Shown here: one piece after another, positions 48,728 to 57,378 of the stretch | How the letters are laid out: each line of letters opens with the position of its first letter | Numbering within the stretch: the first letter of the stretch is position 1 | Origin: Methylolobus aquaticus | GTDB taxonomy: Bacteria > Pseudomonadota > Gammaproteobacteria > Methylococcales > Methylococcaceae | Length of the DNA: 64,000 nucleotides | Reading direction: 5' to 3' | Assembly (NCBI GenBank): GCA_004168015.1 | Contig: SEYW01000013.1 | Coordinates: forward strand, 47,498 to 111,497 | The notes under the pieces: generated by a model | What the model saw: only the letters and a program-made list of their open reading frames with translations | Told to the model about the DNA's origin: nothing | The model's database searches: none | Made by a program: the position numbers and the translations under genes

Positions 48728-49561
48728 ATGGCACGTCATCGAAACAATGTGCACTCACCGACGATCCCAGAAGTCCCCTGGTCACTCGGTATTGCGATTG
48801 CGGGCCTGGTCTATGTCGCCTTGCGCCTGGTGTTGTTCGGATATTCGGGCGGAGAACCTTTCCTGCCGATGCTAAAAAGCCTGTTACGGGCCAATTCCGG
48901 TCTGGTACTGCTCGTGGTGGGGACCGGTGCCGTCTCCGAGGTGCTACGGATTGCCTGGCGCAGCGAGCATCCCCGCCGAGTGGACCTGGCAACGATCAGG
49001 GCATTGCCATGGCAAGAATTCAAGACGCTGTGCGCGGACGCCTTGCAGTTGCTGGGGTACCGCACGGATCAGCATGATGTCCGGTCGGCGCCCAATAATG
49101 CGGACCTGATCCTGCATCTCGGGGACGCGCCCGTCCTCGTACACTGCAGCCGCTGGCGCAGCCTCCATGTCGGCATCCGCGAGGTTCGGGAATTCTATGA
49201 CGACGTGTTGGCGCACGGAGCACTGCGTGGGGTATTCGTGACGTCGGGAACCTTCACCGGCGCGGCAACCCTGTTCTCGCAGGGCAAACCGCTGGACTTG
49301 ATCGATGGCGACCGACTCGGCGCGCTTTTGTGGGACCTGCGATGGGACTTGCTCCAAGGTCCGCGCGTTGCTGCCCCAGGACTCGACGCTCGCCTGACAT
49401 CTGCCGCCTTGGCACCGCAACGCGCACCCCAGGCAATGTCGGAATGGAATGCAGCGCTGGGGCGGCAAGAGCCAAGACCGCCGCGGCTTCGCTGTCACAG
49501 CCCCCGGACCCGGAGACATGAGACCGCCACCGCGGTTGTGGAGAATTCCAATGAACGATGA
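48728..49561 (+). CDS. membrane-anchored Mrr-like endonuclease-fold protein with degenerate active site
   Basis: About 277 residues. Two hydrophobic segments (about 18-36 and 52-72) precede a PD-(D/E)XK domain of the Mrr type: LPWQEFKTLCADALQLLGYR, ADLILHLGDAPVLVHCSRW, VGIREVREFYDDVLAHGALR, VFVTSGTFTGAA and GKPLDLIDGDRL. In active relatives the second strand reads QCK; here it is HCS, so the catalytic Lys and Gln are gone while the first Asp stays. The start at 48728 has GGAG upstream. A paralogue with intact residues lies at 61751. Confidence 0.84.
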   Translation: MARHRNNVHSPTIPEVPWSLGIAIAGLVYVALRLVLFGYSGGEPFLPMLKSLLRANSGLVLLVVGTGAVSEVLRIAWRSEHPRRVDLATIRALPWQEFKTLCADALQLLGYRTDQHDVRSAPNNADLILHLGDAPVLVHCSRWRSLHVGIREVREFYDDVLAHGALRGVFVTSGTFTGAATLFSQGKPLDLIDGDRLGALLWDLRWDLLQGPRVAAPGLDARLTSAALAPQRAPQAMSEWNAALGRQEPRPPRLRCHSPRTRRHETATAVVENSNER

Positions 49562-49769
49562 CGCCCTTTTCCTCGTGGTCTTCTTTTGCACCGCGGCACT
49601 ATCCGGACTCTGGTCCTCGCTGGAGGACCGTCACCCAGCAGTAAGCGGCACGGCATTGCCGACGGTAACCCAGGCGACGACCGCACCAGTAGCCGACTCC
49701 ATCGAGCAACACCCAAACGCGCGGCGCACCGCCCCGCGACAGGCGCGGAACGTGCAAAGCGCCTTCTGA
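49551..49769 (+). CDS. small single-pass membrane or exported protein
   Basis: 72 residues. The start at 49551 has GGAG seven bases upstream and overlaps the end of the Mrr-like gene by 11 bases. Residues about 5-22 (ALFLVVFFCTAALSGLW) form a hydrophobic segment; the rest is polar and Thr/Ala-rich. There is no recognisable family. The coding case rests on the ribosome site and the overlap. Confidence 0.45.
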   Translation: MNDDALFLVVFFCTAALSGLWSSLEDRHPAVSGTALPTVTQATTAPVADSIEQHPNARRTAPRQARNVQSAF

Positions 49770-49988
49770 TCCGACGCCGGCAAGCCGGCGCCCGCCCTTG
49801 CAAGCTCCAGGCCCGTCCACCCAAACCGCCGATCACGCGCCCCTCCATGACCCCGGGCCTTCTGCGGCCTGCGAATTCGCGGTTTGACACCCGGACCGCT
49901 AGGCAGTAAACACGATGCTTGAAGGCAGTGCCCCGAAGCGTGCGGGCACCCTTCTTTGCGACCATTTACGACGCGTGACCCACACTGA

Positions 49989-51533
49989 ATGAGACAGGCG
50001 ATGGAATCTTCCAGCAGCATTCAAGCAGCCAACGAAAGCCGGGCGTTCCGACTTTTTCGGGAAGTCGTTGAATCGGGCAGGCCGCTGACCTACATCAAGA
50101 CAATCGAAGAGCAGCGAGTCGGTGAATTGCTGCGCGATGCCGCGCAGCGCTTGTTTCCGGCGCCAATTCCAGTATGGACGTGGAGCCTCACCACCGGCAT
50201 GCAAGGCAGCGGTGGTGAACCTTCGGAAGCGGCCGTGAACGACCCCAGGGCGGCCATCGAGTTTGTGGCCGAGCATTCAGGACCGGCGCTGTTCCACTTG
50301 AAGGATTTTCACGACCCGCTGCGAGACCTGCCGGAAGTCCGACGCCGGCTGCGCGACATCTACCAGCACTGTTTCGAACAGGGCAAATTTATCGTCATCT
50401 CATCGCCGCTGCAGTCCATCCCGGATGAACTGAACCGTCAGGTCCATTATTTCGAGCTCTTTCTCCCGGACCTGTCCGAAATCCTCGCGTTCCTGAAGGC
50501 ACAATGCGCTGCCATCACGGCCTCGGGCGGCGCCGTCGACGACAACCCCGATACCTTGCAGCAGATCGGTCAGGCCCTCCAGGGGCTGACACTCGATGAA
50601 GCCCGCCATGCGCTGCGTCGGGCACTCGCTTCCAGCCGGCATCTGGGCCTCGATTCGCTCCCCGCGCTGTATGAGGAAAAACGGCTGCTGGTCAATCGGA
50701 CCGGCATGATCCAGTTCGTCGCCGACGGCACCAAGATCGACCGGGTCGGTGGGCTCGAGGTCATGAAAAAATGGCTGCTGGATCGACGGGAGTTGTTTGC
50801 GTCGCGTGACCAGCTCAGTGCCGAGATCGTGCCGAAGGGCATCCTTGTTATGGGCGTCTCCGGTTGCGGCAAAAGCCTGTCGGTCAAAGCGATCGCATCC
50901 TGCTTCGGCCTGCCGTTGTATCGCATCGATATGACGGAAGTGTTCTCCGGCCACTACGGCAAACCGGAAGGAGCGTTCGCCGACGCCTGCCGGATGCTGG
51001 AGCAAGTCGCTCCCGCCGTGGTCTGGTTCGACGAAATCGAGATGGGCATAACATCGACCGAGTCGGCCGGCGAACAGGGTCGGCTGTTCGCCTTCTTCCT
51101 GACCTGGATGCAGGAAAAAACCAAGGGATTGTTCGTCGCTGCGACGGCCAACCGGATCGATCTGCTGCCCGCTGAAATGATCCGCAAAGGCCGCTTCGAC
51201 GAGGTCTTCTTCGTCGACCTGCCGATCGACGAGGAGCGCATCGAGATCTTCCGGATCCACCTTCAGCGCCGGGGCGTGGATCCCCAGCAGTTCCAGCTGG
51301 ATCGGCTGACTCGCCTGACCAAAGGCTGGACCGGCGCGGAAGTCGAGCAATGCGTGGTCTCTGCGCTGACCGCGGCGCATCTGCAGCACCGACCGCCCAA
51401 CGACGAGGACCTGCTGAGTGCGGCCGGCCGAGTCGTGCCCTTGTCCAAAACCATGAAGGAACAGGTCGACCATATCCGCCAGTGGGCCTACGAACGGGCG
51501 GTCCGGGCCTCCCCCAGTGAATTCGCTCGGTAA
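49989..51533 (+). CDS. AAA+ ATPase, Ycf46-like
   Basis: About 514-residue soluble AAA+ ATPase. The N-terminal half (to about 260) is a degenerate ATPase-like domain (HLKDFHDPLRDLPEVRRRLRD) as in the cyanobacterial and plastid Ycf46 group. The second half has Walker A GVSGCGKS (289-296), Walker B VVWFDEIE (344-351), sensor-1 ATANRIDLLP and the arginine-finger-like RKGRFDEVFFVDLP. The start could also be the ATG at 50001. Ycf46-type proteins have no settled role. It precedes a hybrid kinase gene by about 150 bp in the same direction. Confidence 0.88.
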   Translation: MRQAMESSSSIQAANESRAFRLFREVVESGRPLTYIKTIEEQRVGELLRDAAQRLFPAPIPVWTWSLTTGMQGSGGEPSEAAVNDPRAAIEFVAEHSGPALFHLKDFHDPLRDLPEVRRRLRDIYQHCFEQGKFIVISSPLQSIPDELNRQVHYFELFLPDLSEILAFLKAQCAAITASGGAVDDNPDTLQQIGQALQGLTLDEARHALRRALASSRHLGLDSLPALYEEKRLLVNRTGMIQFVADGTKIDRVGGLEVMKKWLLDRRELFASRDQLSAEIVPKGILVMGVSGCGKSLSVKAIASCFGLPLYRIDMTEVFSGHYGKPEGAFADACRMLEQVAPAVVWFDEIEMGITSTESAGEQGRLFAFFLTWMQEKTKGLFVAATANRIDLLPAEMIRKGRFDEVFFVDLPIDEERIEIFRIHLQRRGVDPQQFQLDRLTRLTKGWTGAEVEQCVVSALTAAHLQHRPPNDEDLLSAAGRVVPLSKTMKEQVDHIRQWAYERAVRASPSEFAR

Positions 51534-51681
51534 CGCCGATGCGGCAGACCCGAGGGCACGTGTACCGACACGGGAAACGTAGCGCCCCTGCCCTTCGCCA
51601 ACACCGGCGGGCCCCGTGCGGCCGGGCGCCCGACGGATTCCTGATCGGACCGGCACTGACTGATACGACTGCGATGCGCGG

Positions 51682-53787
51682 ATGACTGAGAACGCACGCG
51701 AAATCCAGCGACAGGCTCACGCAATGGACAGCTCCATGGAGGGTATGGCCATCCTGGACGGCGAGACCTACATCTATATGAACCCCGCTCATGCGCGGAT
51801 CTACGGCTTCGAGGCCGAGGAGCTGATCGGGCAGAGCTGGCGGCGACTCTACGACTCGGTTGAAACCACACGCATCGAACGCGACGTTTTTCCCCTGCTC
51901 GTCGAGCACCAGCACTGGACCGGCGAGGTCAAGGGACGACTCAAGGACGGACGCTACCGGGACGTCGAACTCAACCTGACGATCATTCCCACGGGCGAAC
52001 TGGTCTGCGCCTGCCGCGACATCACCGAGCGAAAACGCGCCGAGGCCGATCTTTCCCGCAAGAACGCCTTGTTGATGGCGATCCGTGACATCCAGTCGAG
52101 GTTCATGGTCGGAGATCAGCGTCATGAGGTGTTTCCCCAGTTACTCTCCGCTGCACTGCGCTTTTCGGAAAGCGAATTGGGCTTTGTCGGCGAAGTGCTG
52201 CGGGATGAACACGATCAGCCCTACCTGCACACGCAGGCCCTGTCCAACGTTGCCTGGAACGACGAGAGCCGAGATCTGTATCGCCAACATGCCGCACAAG
52301 GCCTGGCGCTGCGTAAGCTGGACTCGTTGTTCGGGCATGTCCTGGTCACCGGGCAACCCATCATCGCCAACAATCCTGCCAGCGACCCGAGACGCGGCGG
52401 GCTTCCGCCAGGCCACCCCGGTTTGCGGTGCTTCATGGGACTGCCGATCTACAGCGGCGGCCAGTTCGTCGGCATGGTCGGCGTGGCGAACCGGCCCGGC
52501 GGCTACGATGAACGGCTGATCGAATTCCTCGAACCGCTGCTGTCCAGCTATGGAAGCATCATGGTGGCCCGACAGGTCGACCAGCGGCGGCGGCAGGCCG
52601 AAAAGGACCTGAAGCTCAGCCGGGACGAACTGCGCGTGACCAATATCGAGCTGCAGAAGGCCTCTCGGTTGAAGGACGAGTTCCTGGCCTCGATGAGCCA
52701 CGAACTGCGCACGCCCCTTACGGCGATACTTGGTCTCACCGAAGTGCTCTCGGCCGAAGCCGCGCCGGCTCTGAACGAGACCCAACTCCGCTATCTCGCC
52801 ACTATCGAGGAAAGCGGCCACCATCTTCACGGTCTGATCAACGACATCCTCGACCTTGCCAAGGTCGCGGCTGGCCAGGTGGAACTGCAGGCGGACTGGT
52901 GCTGTTTGCAGGATCTATGCTCCAGCAGCATCGCCATGGTCCTGACTGAGGCCAACCGCAAAGAGATCCAGATCCGTCAGGCGATCGACACACCTGATCT
53001 GGTGTTCCTGGCCGATGCCCGACGCGTCAAGCAGGTGCTCGTCAACCTGTTGTCGAATGCCGTGAAGTTCACTCCCAAGCAGGGCTCGGTTGGCCTTGAA
53101 GTCCGCTGCTGTGCGGCAGATGAGGCGCTGCGCATGGTCGTGTGGGATACCGGCATCGGCATCGCGCCCGAACATTTCGACCGACTCTTCGCGCCCTTTA
53201 CTCAAGTCGACGCCCGTCTCTCGCGTCAATACGGCGGAACCGGTCTGGGTCTTTCCCTGGTCGCCAAGCTCGTCGAGTTGCATGGCGGCAGTGTGTCGGT
53301 ACAGAGCGTTCTCGGAGAGGGCAGCCGCTTTGAAGTCATGCTACCGCTGACCAGTCCGGCAGAGGCGTCAGACCGGTACGCCAAGCCGACACCCTCACCG
53401 CCTGTGGTCAGCCATCGGCACAGCCTCCTGATCGCCGAGGACAACGACATCCTGCGCGGCCTCCTAGAGGACTACCTGGGCGCACGCGGCTTCCGCGTCG
53501 TGAGTGCCGTGAATGGCCAGGAAGCCGTGGAGTTGAACCGAACCGTCCACCCTCAGCTGATCCTGATGGACATCCAGATGCCGACGATGGACGGGCTGGA
53601 GGCCATTCGCCGGATTCGTCGCGAAGAAGCCCAGATCTCATCGAGGCGGCCGATCATCGCCTTGACGGCGCTGGCCATGCCCGGCGACGAAGAGCGTTGC
53701 CGACTGGCTGGAGCGGACGACTACATCATTAAGCCCTGCAGCCTCGCTCGCCTGTTCGAGATCGTGTCGCGGAGGCTGGATATCTGA
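51682..53787 (+). CDS. hybrid sensor histidine kinase (PAS-GAF-HisKA-HATPase-REC)
   Basis: 701-residue soluble kinase. It has an N-terminal PAS domain (about 13-117, ends DITERKR), a GAF domain (about 140-300, CFMGLPIYSGGQFVGMVGVA), HisKA with the phospho-acceptor His340 in MSHELRTPL, an HATPase domain with N and G boxes (LVNLLSNAVKFTP, DTGIGIAPEHFDR, GGTGLGLSLV), and a C-terminal receiver with Asp630 in LILMDIQMP and the Lys of IIKPCS. No output domain is encoded next to it, so the phosphate must pass to an unlinked partner. Its gene converges with the truncated GGDEF gene. Confidence 0.94.
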   Translation: MTENAREIQRQAHAMDSSMEGMAILDGETYIYMNPAHARIYGFEAEELIGQSWRRLYDSVETTRIERDVFPLLVEHQHWTGEVKGRLKDGRYRDVELNLTIIPTGELVCACRDITERKRAEADLSRKNALLMAIRDIQSRFMVGDQRHEVFPQLLSAALRFSESELGFVGEVLRDEHDQPYLHTQALSNVAWNDESRDLYRQHAAQGLALRKLDSLFGHVLVTGQPIIANNPASDPRRGGLPPGHPGLRCFMGLPIYSGGQFVGMVGVANRPGGYDERLIEFLEPLLSSYGSIMVARQVDQRRRQAEKDLKLSRDELRVTNIELQKASRLKDEFLASMSHELRTPLTAILGLTEVLSAEAAPALNETQLRYLATIEESGHHLHGLINDILDLAKVAAGQVELQADWCCLQDLCSSSIAMVLTEANRKEIQIRQAIDTPDLVFLADARRVKQVLVNLLSNAVKFTPKQGSVGLEVRCCAADEALRMVVWDTGIGIAPEHFDRLFAPFTQVDARLSRQYGGTGLGLSLVAKLVELHGGSVSVQSVLGEGSRFEVMLPLTSPAEASDRYAKPTPSPPVVSHRHSLLIAEDNDILRGLLEDYLGARGFRVVSAVNGQEAVELNRTVHPQLILMDIQMPTMDGLEAIRRIRREEAQISSRRPIIALTALAMPGDEERCRLAGADDYIIKPCSLARLFEIVSRRLDI

Positions 53788-53906
53788 CCGGCAGGTGTGC
53801 TCGAAGGCCCTCACGCCCACCCACGCCGGAAAGGCTAAATAGACGAAGGTCTGGGACAACCGGACCTCAATCACCTGGGCAGGAGCAGGCCGTCCGACTT
53901 GGGCTG

Positions 53907-54548
53907 TTAGTACAATACCAGTTCCCCAGCGGACATCGCCCGTCGGAGCCCGGTCTCGACTTGCAGGCGCGCCTTGAGTGCTTGCTGCATCGCAGGCGGG
54001 AAGAACCGATAGCGGTTGCGCCCCGCCCGTTTGGCCTCATATAGCACCGTGTCGGCTTCCTTCAGAACGACCTCTTGGTCAGCCTGCTCCGCATGAAACA
54101 GCGAGATACCGATACTCGCTGACAGATGGTGCTGCTCACAGTCCAGGGGCAGGGGTTCGGCGATTGGCGCCAGGAGTTTCTGTGCGGCCGCTTCGGCGCG
54201 GTCCGCCGCGGCGCCAGGAACACCCTCAAGGTCTTCCAAGCTCACGATGAACTCGTCGCCGCCGATCCGGGCAATCGTGTCGCTCTCGCGCAGACATTCC
54301 CTGAAACGCTGGGCAACCAGAGCCAGAACGCGATCACCGGTCGAATGCCGTTTCGTGTCATTCAGCCCGTTGAAGTTGTCGATATCGATGAGCAACATCG
54401 CCCCCACCGTACCCAGACGTACACTCCGAGTAACGGCTTCCTTCAAGCGGTCGGTCATGTGTCGCCGATTGGGCAGACCGGTCAATTCGTCGAAGAAGGC
54501 GAGCAGCCCCGGCAGCCGACACGCTCGAGAACCGTCCATGGGGATCAT
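53907..54548 (-). CDS. GGDEF protein truncated at the start of an EAL domain
   Basis: 213 residues. A short lead-in (LAFFDELTGLPNRRHMTDRL) opens a complete diguanylate cyclase domain with an intact GGDEF in RIGGDEFIVS and the ASIGISLF strand. A few helix residues of an EAL domain follow (LRRAMSAGELVLY), then a TAA stop replaces the second Tyr of the usual LYYQPxxD motif; the next codons in frame read QPKSD before similarity ends. So a GGDEF-EAL protein has lost its EAL part. Any sensory N-terminus is also absent. The cyclase could still work. Confidence 0.85.
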   Translation of the reverse strand: MIPMDGSRACRLPGLLAFFDELTGLPNRRHMTDRLKEAVTRSVRLGTVGAMLLIDIDNFNGLNDTKRHSTGDRVLALVAQRFRECLRESDTIARIGGDEFIVSLEDLEGVPGAAADRAEAAAQKLLAPIAEPLPLDCEQHHLSASIGISLFHAEQADQEVVLKEADTVLYEAKRAGRNRYRFFPPAMQQALKARLQVETGLRRAMSAGELVLY

Positions 54549-54671
54549 GGCAGGAAAGCATCAGGCGTTGGGACCCGCATTCGCAAGGGGTTGGCGGGAA
54601 CGGGCCGTGCGTGAGGGTGCCGCGCAGGCCTTCGTGGAAGCTCAAGCGCCAGCCTCCCCAGCATCGAACCG

Positions 54672-55232
54672 CTAAAGCAGGACCGTGGCATCGTCGCGGG
54701 GATCACGCCAGTAATGCAGGATGTGATCGCAGAACTTTTCCGGGTCGCGCCCCCATTCCGTGAGGATCGTTTCGATCTGCACCCTTTCGCTGACACCATC
54801 GCTGGCCGGAATGATCCAGTCGCGATCCTCCAGGCCGATGGCGTGTACCGAAAGCTCCGCCGGCAATCCCGCGCAAACGACCCCGTAGTCCGCGGGCAGA
54901 TGGATCGTGCGCCCATCCCGCAACAACCAGGCGCCCGGATTGCCGACGCCGATGTAGGTCAGCACGCCATTGGCGATTCGCGCCAACCCCAGCACCGCTC
55001 CCCGCAACGGCTGCAGGTTGCGATCAAGCTCCTGGAACAGGCCGCGCAAGGCGAAATCCAAATGGCCGGCAATCGTGCGTTCGGCCACGGCCGCCGCCCG
55101 GGCGGCTTCCGGGCCATGTCCGAGGCCGTCGATGATCGCCAGCAGGATTCCACTGGGTCTCAGCCAGATGGCGCAGCGATCGCCGCCGGGCTCACCAGCC
55201 TTGAGCGCCAAGGTTCGGAATGCGTGCGGCAT
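54672..55232 (-). CDS. SpoIIE/RsbX-like serine phosphatase
   Basis: Stand-alone PP2C-type phosphatase of about 186 residues. Metal-site motifs are EPGGDRCAIWL, IIDGLGHGPEA, SDGVSE and DDATVLL. The start at 55232 has GGAGG seven bases upstream; the longer frame to 55442 adds a tail that overlaps the neighbouring sequence. RsbX-like enzymes reset partner-switching complexes by dephosphorylating STAS proteins. It lies after an RsbT-like pseudogene, fitting an old Rsb operon. Confidence 0.84.
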   Translation of the reverse strand: MPHAFRTLALKAGEPGGDRCAIWLRPSGILLAIIDGLGHGPEAARAAAVAERTIAGHLDFALRGLFQELDRNLQPLRGAVLGLARIANGVLTYIGVGNPGAWLLRDGRTIHLPADYGVVCAGLPAELSVHAIGLEDRDWIIPASDGVSERVQIETILTEWGRDPEKFCDHILHYWRDPRDDATVLL

Positions 55233-55293
55233 CTCTGTCCCTCCGTGAGCCATTTCCGCGCGACGATGAATGTACTGCCCCCCTTTCGGGAAA

Positions 55294-55716
55294 CTATCTC
55301 GAACGTATCCATGAGTCGGCGCACGCCCGGCAATTCGCAGCCCAGGGTTGTGGCGGCGCTCCGGTGGCTCCATCGCAACGGCAAGCACCGCCTGACGAAA
55401 CCGACGCGAACACGGTTTTGTCTTGACCCGGCCGCGATTCAAGATTAAACTCGTTATCGAGACACCTGCTGCCGAGCAATCCCTGACCTAGCCGGCCATT
55501 CCTGGAATACTCATCCCGCATGGCTTGTTCAATGTAGGCGATGCCGGGTCCCTGATCCACCACCCTTATCTCGATACGAACGGCTCGCCCATCCAATTGA
55601 TCGCAAAGAATGCATACGCCCCCTCCACCATGCTGCGGCGCGTTGCGCCCGGGCTCTGACAGTGCAGTGGCGATGCGGCTCTGATCCATGGGTCCGAACC
55701 CGAACTGGATGGCCAC
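55294..55716 (-). pseudogene. decayed RsbT-like serine kinase
   Basis: The frame reads FGFGPMDQSRIATALSEPGR, VDQGPGIAYIEQAMRDEYS and LDNEFNLESRPGQ, clear matches to the GHKL kinase RsbT. Signs of decay: the open frame starts with a GTG inside the first helix; a TAG lies 13 codons upstream, yet the codons between (ADVIRSRLAAPD) look like the RsbT N-terminus; the ATP-lid glycine motif is altered (LGQGLLGSRCL); and after SRPGQ the sequence leaves the family, as if frameshifted. It probably no longer makes an active kinase. Confidence 0.7.
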
Positions 55717-55779
55717 ATCGGGGGCCGCCAGCCGGGACCGAATGACATCTGCCTAGGTCTGGCCACCAATGCGCCGCGT

Positions 55780-56112
55780 CACGTTCGCGAACCTGCTCAG
55801 CTAGCGATTCGTCCTGAGCCATCAACCAACCCATATGGACCATGCCGCCCTAGCGGGAGAACCTCCCGCCCGATCAGATTGAAGGCCAGAGCCACCCGGA
55901 GCCGCAGCCAACCGACTGTCGGTACCCCGCTGAGATCGATGCCTAGCTTGACGCTGGTCTGCACCATGCGCGGTCAGGACCCGGGTCAAAATGACGCTCG
56001 TGCCGAGCGGTCGAGCTACCGCGACAGTCTTGACCCTGTGTCTTGCCACACCGCGGCCGATGGCGAGAAGCAAACTCTCAGAAATCCGCGGTGACCGCAC
56101 CGAATCGGTCAC
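55780..56112 (-). pseudogene. remnant of an RsbS-like STAS protein
   Basis: Two frames carry fragments resembling an anti-sigma antagonist: PRISESLLLAIG near 56080 and, in another frame further on, VKLGIDLSGVPT near 55930, which looks like the GIxLxGVxTAL end region of RsbS. No single frame joins them. The order RsbS, RsbT, phosphatase matches stressosome-type operons. The call rests on short matches, so it is tentative. Confidence 0.4.
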
Positions 56113-56583
56113 GCCGACGAGGCAACCTCAGACAGTGCCGCGTATACCCGGATTCCTTAGACGGAACAGCCTGTACCAGAAACGAATTGGCGACTCGCTT
56201 TCATACTAGGTTTCGCACTTCGCATTTTCAATCGGAGGATACCCAATAGGGGCATCAGGAGCGACTGCATTGGCTAACGGAAATCACCACATACAGTGAC
56301 TAGAGGAATACCCTAATTTTATTTCAGGGGAAATACTACGCCTCACAGATAATGACTTAAGATCACCGCGGATAAATCTTGGACTAGCGGCTTTGGTCTA
56401 GTCAGATCTGCCGTAGGCACAGGCGAATAACACCCGTAGAAAACGCCAGCATGGCTCTTTCTTGCGTGTTTTTCGTGGCTTCTCAGAACCCATTTCTGGG
56501 CTGGATACGGGAAGGATCGCGCCTTGGAACAAAGGGCGGACAGCGGGGTGGAGATCTCCGCGCCAGACAAACGATAGCGGGTT
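56113..56583. other. intergenic region between Rsb remnants and response regulator
   Basis: About 470 bp without a supported gene. Part is notably more A/T-rich than the rest of the window (for example 56200-56360), which can mark promoters or foreign DNA. I see no clear repeat or tRNA. Confidence 0.45.
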
Positions 56584-57252
56584 TCAGCCCGGTGTGATCA
56601 ACCCAATGCGAATCGCGTAGCGGGTTAGTGATGCGGTATCGAAGATCTCCAGGCGCCGCATCAGATGCGCTCGATGCGTCTCGACCGTCTTGTGGCTGAT
56701 GGCCAAGCGCACGGCGATCTCGCGAGTGGAATGACCCTCGGCGATCAGTTGGAGAATCTCGCGCTGGCGGAGGGTGAGTCTCGGCGCAACCGCATCGCCC
56801 TCCTCCGCGGACTGCTGACCGCGGGCCATTCGGGTCAGGCCGCCGACGACATGTTGCGAGATCATCGGGCTGAGGTAGGAGCCACCGCGAGCGAGTTGCC
56901 TAAGCGCCTCGCCGAGTTCGTCGACAGCGCAATCCTTCAGCACATACCCGGTGGCACCTGCTCCGAGCGCTTCCAGCACGTAGTGCTCGGTCGCGTGCAT
57001 GGACAAGATGATCACGCGCGTCTTGGGACACTCGCGCACGATATGCGCCGTCGCGTCCAGACCGTTCATGCCCGGCATCGTCAGATCGAGCACCGCAACC
57101 TCTGGCGCGTGCTGTATTGCAAGCTGCAGGGCAGTGCGGCCATCGTCTGCCTCGGCCACGACTTCATAATCACCGAACTCCTCGATGAGGGCCTTGAGGC
57201 CAGCGCGAACCAGACGATGATCATCAGCGAGTAGAATGCGGATCTTGCTCAT
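56584..57252 (-). CDS. NarL/FixJ-type response regulator
   Basis: 222-residue DNA-binding regulator. The receiver domain (1-120) has DDHRLVRAGL, phospho-acceptor Asp in VAVLDLTMPGMNG and Lys in YVLKDC. The LuxR-type HTH (about 155-215) has LTLRQREILQLIAEGHSTRE and HKTVETHRAHLMRRLEI. It lies 126 bp after the REC-PAS-kinase gene on the same strand and is very likely its partner. Confidence 0.95.
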   Translation of the reverse strand: MSKIRILLADDHRLVRAGLKALIEEFGDYEVVAEADDGRTALQLAIQHAPEVAVLDLTMPGMNGLDATAHIVRECPKTRVIILSMHATEHYVLEALGAGATGYVLKDCAVDELGEALRQLARGGSYLSPMISQHVVGGLTRMARGQQSAEEGDAVAPRLTLRQREILQLIAEGHSTREIAVRLAISHKTVETHRAHLMRRLEIFDTASLTRYAIRIGLITPG

Positions 57253-57378
57253 TTCTATAGTGTATCTCGTGCGTGATTATAAAAGACCCTTCGTTCGGCG
57301 GCGCGGATGCGCAACGTCGCCGCATTATACCGGGCCGTGAATAATACGGCGCAGTGAAAACGACTTCGGCTCTCTCGT

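Noticed and set aside
55529..55843. 104-codon minus-strand frame overlapping the RsbT-like sequence
   Set aside because: The RsbT similarity lies in a different frame; this one shows none.
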